The notes under the pieces: model-generated | What the model saw: the letters and a program-made list of their open reading frames with translations, nothing else | Database searches by the model: none | What the model was told of the DNA's origin: nothing | Shown: one piece after another, positions 35,277-44,193 of the stretch | Numbering within the stretch: position 1 is the first letter of the stretch | Layout: every line of letters begins with the position of its first letter | Assembly (NCBI GenBank): GCA_023392125.1 | Contig: JAEVZS010000026.1 | Coordinates: 1 to 64,000, forward strand | DNA from: Bacteroidota bacterium | Lineage (GTDB): Bacteria; Bacteroidota; Bacteroidia; Cytophagales; Cytophagaceae | Reading direction: 5' to 3' | Length of the DNA: 64,000 bases | Translations under genes and position numbers: made by a program

Positions 35277-35693
35277 ATGGAAAAACAGAAGATTACCATT
35301 GAAACCACGATTTCTGCCGACATACATAAAGTCTGGGATTTCTGGATCGCTCCGGAGCATATCATTAACTGGAACTTTGCTTCCGAAGACTGGCATTGCC
35401 CCAACGCAGAAAATGAACTGAAAGAAGACGGAAAGTTCAGCTATACCATGGCAGCCAAAGATGGTAGCTTCAGCTTTGATTTTGCAGGAATATACACCAA
35501 AGTCACTCAGGACGAACAAATTGACTATATCATGGAAGATAACAGGAAAGTCACTGTTGTTTTCGACCAGAAGGATGGTAAAACGAAAGTAACGGAAACT
35601 TTTGAAGCAGAAACAAAAAATGCCCCCGAAATGCAGCAGCAGGGCTGGCAGGCTATTCTGGACAATTTCAGAAAGTATGTGGAGGAAAACTGA
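35277..35693 (+). CDS. SRPBCC/AHSA1-domain protein
   Basis: The product has 138 residues. The START-like opening KITIETTISADIHKVWDFWI is followed by APEHIINWNFASEDWHCP, GKFSYTMAAKDGSFSFDFAG, VTETFEAET and a C-terminal helix QQQGWQAILDNFRKYVE. This is the AHSA1/SRPBCC (PF08327) layout, with a hydrophobic ligand cavity. Members of this short bacterial group have no proven reaction. The GNAT gene begins 30 bp downstream on the same strand, so the two probably share a transcript. Confidence 0.88.
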   Translation: MEKQKITIETTISADIHKVWDFWIAPEHIINWNFASEDWHCPNAENELKEDGKFSYTMAAKDGSFSFDFAGIYTKVTQDEQIDYIMEDNRKVTVVFDQKDGKTKVTETFEAETKNAPEMQQQGWQAILDNFRKYVEEN

Positions 35694-35723
35694 ATTAAAT
35701 GCTGATAATCAAATCTGCCGGTA

Positions 35724-36197
35724 ATGAACAACTATATAGTACGTCGGGCAACCGGTAAAGACTCTGAGGTACTTGCCGGAAAAATCTGCGCGCTTCTGCA
35801 AGATTTTAATCTTCGAAACGGAAGTAATTTTGACATTAATGTTTCAAAAATTGAAGCGACATGTTCTGAATTATTACCCAGGGACAATTTTGCTGCATTT
35901 ATCGCCTGTGAGGACCGAAGCGGAGAAGCTAATGGCATTATAACCATTGCTCAGGCTACCGCCATCTATAATGGCGGAGATTTTGGAGTCATCACCGAAC
36001 TATACGTAGACAGAGATCTCCGAAGTCTCGGGATCGGCAAGCTGCTTATCGAAGCAGCTTTGTCCTTTGCGAGAGCTCAGAACTGGAAAAAAGTTGAAGT
36101 TGGCGCTCCCAATAAAGATGAATGGCCAAGAACTATCGAGTTTTATAAGAAAAACGGTTTTGAAGAAAAAGGCCCCAAACTCCGGATTACTTTATAG
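35724..36197 (+). CDS. GNAT-family N-acetyltransferase (second)
   Basis: The product has 157 residues. The opening NNYIVRRATGKDSEVLAGKI is typical, and motif A is GVITELYVDRDLRSLGIGKLLIEAAL (RxxGIG), followed by KKVEVGAPNKDEWPRTIEFY and YKKNGFEEKGPKLRI. It is shorter than the GNAT at 33333 and belongs to a different subgroup. It is probably co-transcribed with the SRPBCC gene. The substrate is unknown. Confidence 0.9.
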   Translation: MNNYIVRRATGKDSEVLAGKICALLQDFNLRNGSNFDINVSKIEATCSELLPRDNFAAFIACEDRSGEANGIITIAQATAIYNGGDFGVITELYVDRDLRSLGIGKLLIEAALSFARAQNWKKVEVGAPNKDEWPRTIEFYKKNGFEEKGPKLRITL

Positions 36198-36255
36198 ATA
36201 GAGAGCGCGCCGGCACAATATTTCGGTTTTTATTCACAAACAATGTCCGGAGAAC

Positions 36256-36642
36256 CTAGTCAATTTTTCGGACAATCTCTCCGCTTTCATAAAAATGATG
36301 TAGTTTTTTCGTTCCCTGCTCCGTCCATTCAATAAATTCACCATGCTGATGTCCCAGCTTGAAACCCATAATCTGGTGTAATCGTCCATTGGGATACCAA
36401 TGTTCATACAGCTCCTCACCGGTTTCATGATCTACGTAAATAATCCTGTTCATTAACCGGCCATCTTCATACCAATACAATGCGCTATCCTGATTTTCTC
36501 CCGAATAAAATAGCCGCTTATACAGCATTCCATTATCATAATAGGTATCGAAGGTATAGAATTGGTCCGCTGAGCTCATATGCTGAGCCTGACAGCCGAT
36601 CCGTGTAAAGAATAAAAAAATAATGATAAGCAGCCTGCTCAC
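36256..36642 (-). CDS. Exported YwqK/MORN-like repeat protein
   Basis: The product has 128 residues. A signal peptide (MSRLLIIIFLFFTRIGCQAQ) is followed by four degenerate repeats of the YWYxDGRLMN type: YYDNGMLYKRLFYSG, YWYEDGRLMNRIIY, HWYPNGRLHQIMGF, EWTEQGTKKLHHFY. These resemble the MORN-variant repeats of YwqK-like proteins, which are called antitoxins in some annotations. No toxin gene is beside it, so I do not propose a toxin-antitoxin role. A longer protein with related repeats is encoded at 46882-48795. Confidence 0.7.
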   Translation of the reverse strand: MSRLLIIIFLFFTRIGCQAQHMSSADQFYTFDTYYDNGMLYKRLFYSGENQDSALYWYEDGRLMNRIIYVDHETGEELYEHWYPNGRLHQIMGFKLGHQHGEFIEWTEQGTKKLHHFYESGEIVRKID

Positions 36643-36726
36643 AGCAAAGTTATTTAATTCCCGAAATTACACTACTTTCCTGTAGATACTTGTTACACGG
36701 GCAATAGCATATCATGACAGAGTATA

Positions 36727-36773
36727 ATGCTACCGGACAAGCCTCACTTATTTTCAGAACCATCCGGTAGCAT
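36727..36773 (-). terminator. Terminator-like hairpin after fabF
   Basis: The arms ATGCTACCGGA (36727-36737) and TCCGGTAGCAT (36763-36773) are perfect complements with a 25-nt loop, 7 bp downstream of the fabF stop in its direction of transcription. Confidence 0.7.
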
Positions 36774-36780
36774 AATCAAT

Positions 36781-38034
36781 TTATGCCTCGTACTTCTTGA
36801 AAATAATGCTCACATTATGCCCGCCAAAACCAAAGTTATTGCTCATGGCCACTCTGATATCCCGCTTAACAGCTTTGCCAAGCGTCAGGTTAAAACCTTC
36901 GTCTATGGCACTGTCAAGCTTCCGGGTATTGATAGTTGGCGGTACTATTCCATGCTTCACTGCAAGTATAGCTGCTATGCCTTCGACCGCTCCGGCAGCA
37001 CCCAGCAAATGTCCCGTCATGGATTTGGTTGCACTGATATTAATCCTTGCGATGTCCTCCCCAAGCAATGACTGGATTGCTCTTAATTCGCTCAGATCAC
37101 CAATTCCGGTAGAAGTCGCATGCGCATTAATATAATCAATATCGCCAATCGTCATTCCGGCATCTTCCAGCGCTGCTTCCATTCCCAGTCTGGCACCCAG
37201 CCCCTCCGGGTGGCTCGCCGTCATATGATAAGCATCTCCTGACATTCCTCCTCCGGCTACTTCCGCGTATATCTTTGCTCCTCTGGCCAGCGCATGTTCC
37301 AGTTCTTCAAACACAATGGCTCCGCCACCCTCACCCAGCACAAAACCATCCCGGCTTTCATCAAACGGTCGCGAAGCAGTATCAAGCTCTTCATTGTTGG
37401 TAGACAGCCCTTTTAAAGCGCCAAAGCCCCCAACCGACCCGGGAGTGATTGCAGCTTCCGAGCCGCCCGTAATAATCATATTGGCCTTGCCCCATTTTAT
37501 ATAATTAAGCGCATCAACCATAGCCGAATTTGCCGAAGCACAGGCAGATACAGTAGAGAAGTTTACCCCTCTCAATCCGTATTTTATTGATATCAGCCCC
37601 GGAGCTGTATCAACAATTACTCTCGGAATAAAGAAGGGACTGAAACGGGGCGTAAAATCCCCCTGAACATACTCGGTAATCTGATCCTCAAAAGTCTGAA
37701 ACCCTCCGTTGCCAGAACCCCATATGCACCCGATCCGATTGGTATTCAGGACGGAAAAATCGATACCTGCATCGTTGACTGCTTCCTCAGCTGTAACCAG
37801 CGCATACTGACAAAACGTATCAAATTTCCGGACCTCCTTACGATCGAAAAATTCTTCCGGATTATAATTTTTCACTTCACAGGCAAACCGGGTCTTGAAT
37901 TTGGATGCATTAAACCGGGTAATCGGCCCGGCTCCATTACTTCCGTTAACCAGATTACTCCAAAAACCCTCAACGTTATTCCCGATCGGGGTGATAGCTC
38001 CCAATCCTGTAACCACTACTCTTCTTTCTTTCAT
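36781..38034 (-). CDS. fabF: 3-oxoacyl-[acyl-carrier-protein] synthase II (FabF, KAS II)
   Basis: The 417-residue condensing enzyme extends acyl-ACP with malonyl-ACP in fatty-acid synthesis. The thiolase-fold catalytic triad is intact: Cys165 in TVSACASANS, His305 in YINAHATSTG and His342 in SMTGHLLGAAG. The opening RRVVVTGLGAITPIGN and the end SNNFGFGGHNVSIIF are standard. It is encoded alone, without acpP or rnc next to it, so it may be an additional FabF paralogue rather than the main housekeeping copy. The start at 38034 is preceded by a long AT-rich spacer. Confidence 0.95.
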   Translation of the reverse strand: MKERRVVVTGLGAITPIGNNVEGFWSNLVNGSNGAGPITRFNASKFKTRFACEVKNYNPEEFFDRKEVRKFDTFCQYALVTAEEAVNDAGIDFSVLNTNRIGCIWGSGNGGFQTFEDQITEYVQGDFTPRFSPFFIPRVIVDTAPGLISIKYGLRGVNFSTVSACASANSAMVDALNYIKWGKANMIITGGSEAAITPGSVGGFGALKGLSTNNEELDTASRPFDESRDGFVLGEGGGAIVFEELEHALARGAKIYAEVAGGGMSGDAYHMTASHPEGLGARLGMEAALEDAGMTIGDIDYINAHATSTGIGDLSELRAIQSLLGEDIARINISATKSMTGHLLGAAGAVEGIAAILAVKHGIVPPTINTRKLDSAIDEGFNLTLGKAVKRDIRVAMSNNFGFGGHNVSIIFKKYEA

Positions 38035-38381
38035 GATTTAATTCATTATTGAAAAATACATTCCGGGCCATATTATCCGGACAGTTTTTTCCGGCCAAAA
38101 ATACAAGTTAATTCAGAAAGATGATATAAATTCTGGTTTTATTAATATTCCTATCCAAAAAGAAAACAATTTATCCCAGATAGTCACACCATTAGACACT
38201 CACACACTGAAACAAAAAGAGAATTAATTGAATATTTTCAATATTTATAAAAAAAAATCCCAAATCCTTTTGAGATATTCTTAGAATTACCAAAATTATA
38301 ATCGAAATTAAAAAGTGACTGATTATCTTTTTCTAAATAAGGTTTTTGAAACTATGAACCATTTAGCTCAAAAACCATTTT
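38035..38381. other. AT-rich divergent promoter region between fabF and the porin gene
   Basis: The stretch is strongly AT-rich, with stops in all frames and A/T runs around 38200-38330. Both flanking genes start away from it, so it should hold two promoters. No operator-like symmetry stood out. Confidence 0.5.
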
Positions 38382-39674
38382 ATGAAAAAGCCATTATTTT
38401 TTTCCTGCATTGCGCTGGCATTTCCTATGCTGGCTGTTGCTCAGTTAAAATTCAATCTTCCTGATCCTCTTCATGCCAAAGATCAAAAGCTGGTCAATGA
38501 AAGCCACTTTGTCAACAAAGCACTTGACAGTGCAACAACTGAAGAGTTTAAGCCAAGCGTAAGCGTCGGAAGCATCATGCATGCTTATTATGAGATGTCA
38601 CAATCCAGAACAGCAGCCGGTGATCCCAATGAAGGCGACTGGAGCCGCAGCTTTGTACTATACAGGGCACGGGTACTGGTAGGTGCCCAATTATCACGCA
38701 AGGGCTCCTTTTTTATGGAGACCGAAATACCTAATACCATGGGCAATGGCGGGGGCGGGGCTCCGAAAGGTATAAAAGTGGCTCCGATTATCCTCGATTT
38801 CCAATACGAACATGTTTTTAACAAATACTTTAGCATCATAGCCGGTAAGCAGCTGGTAAGCAATAACCGCAACGGCTTGCAGGGAGCCGCTTCGCTGCTT
38901 GCCAACGATTTTACACACTATCAGTATGCGTATAACATGTTTGAAGGCGATCCGCTTCAAGGTAACTTCGGACGTGACATGGGGGTCAACACACGTGGTT
39001 TTCTTGCCGATGAACGCCTAGAATACCGTTTAGGGGTATTTTCCGGAAGACGTTTCCCCGGCCAAAGTCCGATGAGAGTTGTAGGACGTCTGCAATATAG
39101 CCTGCTTGACAAGGAAAAAGATTTCTATTACGCAGGCACTAAACTGGGTAGCGCCAAAACCCTGACCTTCGCAACAGGTGTCGATGCCCAGGCCGATTAT
39201 ATGAATCTCAATGTAGACGGATATCTTGACATACCTGTTGGAAATGCAGGAGCTGTAACAGCCAATGCTGCATTTGCCTATATGGATGGTGGCAAATCAA
39301 CGCCTGATATCCCGGCCAAATCATTCGGTCTTATGATACCCAAACAGACAGTACAGTTTCTCGAACTGGGATACTACTTCAAAAATCTGAAAATTCAGCC
39401 CTGGATTAAATATGAAAACCAGATTATCAACGAGGACCGTGCCTTTTACGGACTGGCTAATGACGCTTCAGCTACCGATCTTGAAAATGCCAATCTGCTC
39501 ATGTCTAATATGAGACTTGGAGGAGGTGTCAACTACTGGTTCAACGGATATAATACAAATCTTCGCATCTCCTACACAGATGCTATAGCTCATAGGACAA
39601 ATCTTGATGGTGACGGAGTAGAACGAAAGGGAACCGGACAAATCTGGGTGCAATTGCAATTATTCTTCTTTTGA
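38382..39674 (+). CDS. Outer-membrane porin of the urea-transport locus
   Basis: The 430-residue protein has a signal peptide (MKKPLFFSCIALAFPMLAVAQ) and an alternating beta-strand pattern (VLVGAQLSRKGSFFMETEIP, YFSIIAGKQLVSNN, LEYRLGVFSGRRFPG, LGYYFKNLKIQPWIKYENQ) ending QIWVQLQLFFF, a classic C-terminal Phe. It resembles phosphate-selective-porin-like 16- to 18-stranded barrels of Bacteroidota. It is separated by its own terminator from urtA 324 bp downstream but shares orientation. By context it probably brings urea or short amides across the outer membrane to UrtA; that link is inference. Confidence 0.8.
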   Translation: MKKPLFFSCIALAFPMLAVAQLKFNLPDPLHAKDQKLVNESHFVNKALDSATTEEFKPSVSVGSIMHAYYEMSQSRTAAGDPNEGDWSRSFVLYRARVLVGAQLSRKGSFFMETEIPNTMGNGGGGAPKGIKVAPIILDFQYEHVFNKYFSIIAGKQLVSNNRNGLQGAASLLANDFTHYQYAYNMFEGDPLQGNFGRDMGVNTRGFLADERLEYRLGVFSGRRFPGQSPMRVVGRLQYSLLDKEKDFYYAGTKLGSAKTLTFATGVDAQADYMNLNVDGYLDIPVGNAGAVTANAAFAYMDGGKSTPDIPAKSFGLMIPKQTVQFLELGYYFKNLKIQPWIKYENQIINEDRAFYGLANDASATDLENANLLMSNMRLGGGVNYWFNGYNTNLRISYTDAIAHRTNLDGDGVERKGTGQIWVQLQLFFF

Positions 39675-39701
39675 TTATTAATTGTCTGTTTTAGTTGTTT
39701 C

Positions 39702-39736
39702 AAAACCGGCTCCTTTTCATGGGGGGCCGGTTTTTT
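39702..39736 (+). terminator. Intrinsic terminator of the porin gene
   Basis: The stem AAAACCGGC (39702-39710) pairs with GCCGGTTTT (39726-39734) and is followed by TTAT. It lies 27 bp after the porin stop, so urtA needs its own promoter. Confidence 0.85.
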
Positions 39737-39838
39737 ATTTCAAAAAATAGAACTATTCACATAAAATGATAAAAACCGAATATCCATCATCATTATTAAA
39801 CATATAAACAATAAATAATCAGTAATATTTAAAATATA

Positions 39839-39906
39839 AGTTAAAATTTAAACCAGTATTTTTGATTTTTATGATTTTTAAAAGTATTTTAGTTAAAATT
39901 TAAACC
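39839..39906 (+). promoter_or_regulatory. Direct-repeat candidate operator upstream of urtA
   Basis: The 16-mer AGTTAAAATTTAAACC occurs exactly at 39839-39854 and again at 39891-39906. The start-to-start spacing of 52 bp is about five helical turns. Each copy contains the near-palindrome TTAAAATTTAA. The pair lies about 90-160 bp before the urtA ATG in the AT-rich promoter region, a natural place for a nitrogen-status regulator. The repeats are seen; the role is inferred. Confidence 0.5.
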
Positions 39907-39998
39907 TTATTTACGAAAAGATAACATTTCTCATTCTTTTTAATTTCAAAGTAACCATTTAGAGTCCATTTAATTTAACCTTAACAAATCCAATTATT

Positions 39999-41336
39999 AT
40001 GAAACATTTTTTCATGAAGAATATAAATATTTTTCGAAGTCTCCTGATTATTTCAATAGTATCCTTTATGGGCGCCTGCTCATCAGGCCCGACTGAAATC
40101 AAAGAAGCTTCTGCAGACGCTACGTCTGAAACACAGGAAAAAGTTAAAGTGGGCGTTTTGCATTCATTGAGCGGGACTATGGCCATCTCCGAAGTATCTC
40201 TCAAAGATGTTGTCCAGATGGCTATTGAAGAAATTAATAATGCCGGCGGTGTCAACGGGAAACTTATCGAGCCGGTCATTGTTGACCCTGCCTCTGACTG
40301 GGATCTCTTTGCTGAAAAGTCTAAGGATCTGCTTTTGAAAGAAAAAGTAAAAGCAGTATTCGGATGCTGGACTTCCGTATCACGTAAATCAGTATTGCCT
40401 GTTTTTGAAGAAAACAACGGCTTGCTGTTTTATCCGGTACAGTATGAAGGAGAAGAGTGCTCCAAAAACATCATTTATACCGGTGCTACACCCAATCAGC
40501 AGTTAATACCTGCCGCAGAATACATGATGAGTGAAGAAGGCGGCGGATACAAAAAGTTTTATCTGCTGGGTACTGATTATGTTTTTCCGAGAACAGCCAA
40601 CAAAATCCTAAAAGCATTTCTTCTGGCTAAAGGAGTACCGGAAAGTAACATTATTGAAGAATACACACCTTTCCATCATCAGGATTATCAGACGATCGTA
40701 AGTAAAATCAAAAAATTCGCTGCCGGTGGCAAAGCATGTGTACTAAGCACCATCAACGGTGACTCCAATGTTCCGTTTTATAAGGAATTTGCCAATCAGG
40801 GACTCACTTCCGGATTTTGCCCCATCATGGCTTTTTCCGTAGCGGAAGATGAGTTAAGATCTATGGATACTGAATACCTGATCGGACACCTGGCTGCATG
40901 GAACTATTTCCAGTCTATCGAAAGTGAAAGCAACAAAAAGTTTACTGCCAGCTTCAAAGCATTCTGCGAAAAAAACAATCTTCCAGGCGGAAGCAGCAGA
41001 GTGACCGACGATCCGATTGAGGCTGCCTACATCAGTGTAAACATGTGGGCGAAAGCCGCCGCGAAAGCTGGCTCATTTGAAGTAGATGATGTAAAGAAAG
41101 CCTTGTACGGACTTACTTTTGATGCTCCGGGAACTACCGTAAAAATTGATGAAAGAAATCACCATCTGCACAAGCCTGTATACATCGGCGAAATTCGCAA
41201 GGACGGCCAGTTTGATATCGTATGGAATACACCGGGGCTGGTTAAGCCGGAGCCATGGTCTTTGTATACCAGTCCGGACAAAGCCTGCGACCATGTTGAT
41301 CATGAAGGCACTTACACGGTGACTTCCGCGCAGTAA
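39999..41336 (+). CDS. urtA: Urea ABC transporter substrate-binding lipoprotein UrtA
   Basis: The 445-residue product has a lipoprotein signal (lipobox MGAC, Cys about residue 27) and the Peripla_BP_5 domain. UrtA features are clear: KVGVLHSLSGTMAISEVSLKD, FGCWTSVSRKSVLPVFEENN, LLFYPVQYEGEECSKNI, STINGDSNVPFYKEFANQG and WNYFQSIES. It binds urea (or short amides, the FmdD relatives) in the periplasm and delivers it to UrtBC. The order urtABCDE is complete here. An attenuator-like hairpin between urtA and urtB fits the usual need for excess binding protein over permease. Confidence 0.95.
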   Translation: MKHFFMKNINIFRSLLIISIVSFMGACSSGPTEIKEASADATSETQEKVKVGVLHSLSGTMAISEVSLKDVVQMAIEEINNAGGVNGKLIEPVIVDPASDWDLFAEKSKDLLLKEKVKAVFGCWTSVSRKSVLPVFEENNGLLFYPVQYEGEECSKNIIYTGATPNQQLIPAAEYMMSEEGGGYKKFYLLGTDYVFPRTANKILKAFLLAKGVPESNIIEEYTPFHHQDYQTIVSKIKKFAAGGKACVLSTINGDSNVPFYKEFANQGLTSGFCPIMAFSVAEDELRSMDTEYLIGHLAAWNYFQSIESESNKKFTASFKAFCEKNNLPGGSSRVTDDPIEAAYISVNMWAKAAAKAGSFEVDDVKKALYGLTFDAPGTTVKIDERNHHLHKPVYIGEIRKDGQFDIVWNTPGLVKPEPWSLYTSPDKACDHVDHEGTYTVTSAQ

Positions 41337-41374
41337 TTTATCCATTACGATTTTTCGTTTATCTGCATATTTCC

Positions 41375-41418
41375 AAGGGTACTCTGCCGGAGATCAATTA
41401 ACCGGCAGACCCTTTTTA
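41375..41418 (+). terminator. Attenuator-like hairpin between urtA and urtB
   Basis: The arm AAGGGTACTCTGCCGG (41375-41390) pairs with CCGGCAGACCCTT (41402-41414) with a three-base bulge (ACT), followed by TTTT. It is a good intrinsic terminator placed inside the urt operon and could lower expression of urtBCDE relative to urtA or protect the urtA 3' end. Confidence 0.75.
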
Positions 41419-41435
41419 CTCTTATCTGACTACTC

Positions 41436-43061
41436 ATGCATACATTACGGATCAAACTATTCCTTGGCCTGCTCCTGGCAGGATTAACCTGTTTCGGAGC
41501 AAACGATTCCGGACGGATTTTTCGGAAGCTGGCAGGCAATCATCCTGATTCCGTAGCATCTGCCATTGAAAACATGGTTAATGACGGAAGCCCGGAATAC
41601 TATTATATACTCAATGCTCTTCTCGAATCCAGTCTCTATACACATCCCCGGATCGTGGAAAATGCGGGACTCGTAACAGCCCTTCCGGATGAGAACCAAC
41701 AGCTGAAACTATACAGCTGCTTTCCCGGTGGCAAAGAGCTGCATATAGCCTCTTTTATTACTTCAGACCTGACCGAAATTAAAATCCCGCGAAAAACCCG
41801 TAACCTGATTCAGCCAGTAGCAGCTAAAATTCAGCTATACCACTGGAATCCTGAAAAGAAGAAGCTGGCTATGAAATCAATAGCAGCCAGCGGAACAATT
41901 GATGATCTTGCCTTACTTCAGAAGGTACTGGCAAATGAAACCGATCCCAATGTTATTAAAGTAGGCGCTGATGCTATCAACCAGTTATCACTGCTCCTGC
42001 CGGATGCAGCAGACCGACTCAAAGCAATAGATGGATTGCAGGAAAACAATAGCCCGGACGCGCTTTCCATTCTGTCTGCTCACGCGCAGGTCGAACAAAA
42101 CCCTGCCGTTCTGAAACACATTCGACAGGCTGTTGACTCTATAGAAAGTCGTAACCGACGCACAGAAATAGCACAAAATCTTTTCACCGGTCTAAGCCTC
42201 GGCTCTGTACTTATACTAATGGCCCTGGGACTTGCCATTATTTATGGCCTCATGGGCATTATCAATATGGCACATGGAGAATTTATGATGATTGGCGCCT
42301 ATACCACCTTCATTGTTCAGGGCATATTTATCGACCTTGTACCTCCTGCTTTTTTTAATTACTACTTCTGGGTAGCGATGCCTTGCTCCTTTGTCATAGC
42401 AGGTTTATTCGGAATTCTGATAGAAACACTCATAATCCGTCACCTGTACAACAAACCCCTGGAAAGTCTTCTGGCTACCTGGGGAGTAAGCCTGATTCTG
42501 ATTCAGCTTGCCAGAACAATCTTCGGAGACCTGACGGCAGTTAAAGCCCCCTCTTTTGCTACCGGCGGGCTTGAACTAGACAGTCAGCTTACTCTGCCCT
42601 ACAACCGCTTGTTTATAATCGGGCTTACCATTGCAGTAATCATCACCGTTCAGCTTTTGCTGTCCAAAACTACTCTGGGCCTAAAAATCAGAGCAGTTAC
42701 TCAGAATCGCAGCATGAGTGCCTGTCTCGGTGTGCCAACCGGCAGAATCAACCGTTATGCTTTTTTTCTTGGCACCGGTATAGCCGGGCTGGCCGGCTGG
42801 GCTATCACTCTGGTAGGCAATGTAGTTCCCAACATGGGACAGACATTTATAGTGGATTCATTTCTGGTAGTAGTTACCGGTGGTGTCGGCAAACTGCTTG
42901 GCACTGTATTCAGCGGGCTTGGAATGGGATTTCTTACCAAGATATTCGAACCATTTTTTCAGGCAGTATATGGCAAAGTAATCATTTTAATATTGGTCAT
43001 TCTATTCCTTCAGGTCAAGCCAACCGGATTATTCCCGGCCAAAGGACGAAGCGAAGATTAA
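41436..43061 (+). CDS. urtB: Urea ABC transporter permease UrtB
   Basis: The 541-residue protein has a signal peptide, an N-terminal soluble domain of about 220 residues with HEAT-like helical repeats (ASGTIDDLALLQKVLANETD, NNSPDALSILSAHAQVEQ), and a LivH-type permease domain from about residue 245 with eight or more helices. The permease motifs are LALGLAIIYGLMGIINMAHG and WGVSLILIQLARTIFGD, with the EAA-type loop near ITQNRSMSACLGV (TQNRSM is the UrtB form). The N-terminal extension is characteristic of UrtB rather than LivH. It pairs with UrtC in the inner membrane; urtC starts 13 bp downstream. Confidence 0.95.
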   Translation: MHTLRIKLFLGLLLAGLTCFGANDSGRIFRKLAGNHPDSVASAIENMVNDGSPEYYYILNALLESSLYTHPRIVENAGLVTALPDENQQLKLYSCFPGGKELHIASFITSDLTEIKIPRKTRNLIQPVAAKIQLYHWNPEKKKLAMKSIAASGTIDDLALLQKVLANETDPNVIKVGADAINQLSLLLPDAADRLKAIDGLQENNSPDALSILSAHAQVEQNPAVLKHIRQAVDSIESRNRRTEIAQNLFTGLSLGSVLILMALGLAIIYGLMGIINMAHGEFMMIGAYTTFIVQGIFIDLVPPAFFNYYFWVAMPCSFVIAGLFGILIETLIIRHLYNKPLESLLATWGVSLILIQLARTIFGDLTAVKAPSFATGGLELDSQLTLPYNRLFIIGLTIAVIITVQLLLSKTTLGLKIRAVTQNRSMSACLGVPTGRINRYAFFLGTGIAGLAGWAITLVGNVVPNMGQTFIVDSFLVVVTGGVGKLLGTVFSGLGMGFLTKIFEPFFQAVYGKVIILILVILFLQVKPTGLFPAKGRSED

Positions 43062-43074
43062 ACAACGAACTTTC

Positions 43075-44181
43075 ATGAAAACAAAACAACTATCCGGGCA
43101 TTCTCTTCTGCTGACTGCAGCAGCCATTGTATTGCTGGTACTGATTCCGCTTGGCAATAAAAACGGCTACATAGACAATGTGACAATCAACCTTTGGGGA
43201 CGTTACCTTGCTTTCGCCATTGTCGCTATTGGCATTGACCTCGTATGGGGTTTTACAGGAGTATTATCATTATGTCAGGCGCTATTCTTCGGATTGGGGG
43301 GCTATGCTATTGCCATGCATATGTCTTTGCATAAAACCGGGAATCCGGCCACATTACCTGATTTTATGGCTTGGAACGGTGTTACCGAACTTCCTTTCTT
43401 CTGGCAGCCTTTTCAATCATTCCCGGCTACATTGCTTCTTGGCCTGATCATACCAGGCATAGCCGCCTTTATTCTGGCCTATTTTGCTTTCAGAAGCCGC
43501 ATCAAAGGAGTTTATTTTGCCATCATCACTCAGGCTCTGGCCTTTGCCGCCTATCTTTTGTTTCTCCGTAATGAAACTATGCTCGGCGGCACCAACGGGC
43601 TCACAGATTTCAAAGTAGTGCTGGGGCTTAACCTGTCAGACGCGGACGTAAAGCTGGGACTGTATATGCTAACCGCAGCAACCATGCTGGGAGTATACAT
43701 GGGAAGCCGTAAACTTGTACACTCCAAACTCGGGAAAGTGCTCATTGCCATCCGGGACAGCGAACACCGGGTACGCTATACGGGCTATTCTGCCACCGCG
43801 TTCAAGGTATTTATCTTTGTTGCAGCCGCGGTGATCGCCGCACTTGGCGGCATGCTGTATGTCCCTCAGACCGGCATCATTACTCCCGGACGCATGGACG
43901 TACAGGCTTCTATTGAAATGATTGTCTGGGTCGCAGTAGGTGGCCGTGGCACACTGGCAGGCGCTATACTCGGAGCACTGGGAGTCAATATGCTGTACAG
44001 TTACGCCACCTCTGCGTTTCCCGGATCATGGCTTTATATATTAGGCATTTTGTTTATTGCCGTAGTATTGCTGATTCCCAAAGGTCTTGTGGGTCTGTTT
44101 GCCAACTTCCCTCCTTCCATAGAAAAAGAGAAATGGTCTGTACAGATTGCACAACTAGCCAGATATACCAAACTATTTTAA
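43075..44181 (+). CDS. urtC: Urea ABC transporter permease UrtC
   Basis: The 368-residue LivM-type permease has about ten helices. Motifs include LAFAIVAIGIDLVWGFTGVL, SLCQALFFGLGGYAIAMH, MLGGTNGLTDF, LIAIRDSEHRVRYTGYSA (the EAA-like loop that contacts the ATPases) and MIVWVAVGGRGTLAGAILG. The length and the GGTNGLTDF block fit UrtC. It forms the membrane channel with UrtB. The junctions are tight on both sides (13 bp and 12 bp), so urtBCDE are one transcript. Confidence 0.95.
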   Translation: MKTKQLSGHSLLLTAAAIVLLVLIPLGNKNGYIDNVTINLWGRYLAFAIVAIGIDLVWGFTGVLSLCQALFFGLGGYAIAMHMSLHKTGNPATLPDFMAWNGVTELPFFWQPFQSFPATLLLGLIIPGIAAFILAYFAFRSRIKGVYFAIITQALAFAAYLLFLRNETMLGGTNGLTDFKVVLGLNLSDADVKLGLYMLTAATMLGVYMGSRKLVHSKLGKVLIAIRDSEHRVRYTGYSATAFKVFIFVAAAVIAALGGMLYVPQTGIITPGRMDVQASIEMIVWVAVGGRGTLAGAILGALGVNMLYSYATSAFPGSWLYILGILFIAVVLLIPKGLVGLFANFPPSIEKEKWSVQIAQLARYTKLF

Positions 44182-44193
44182 TGTTTCTGACCT

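Noticed and set aside
36256..36642. YwqK-like protein as antitoxin of a toxin-antitoxin system
   Set aside because: It has a signal peptide and no adjacent toxin gene, so a cytosolic antitoxin role is not supported.
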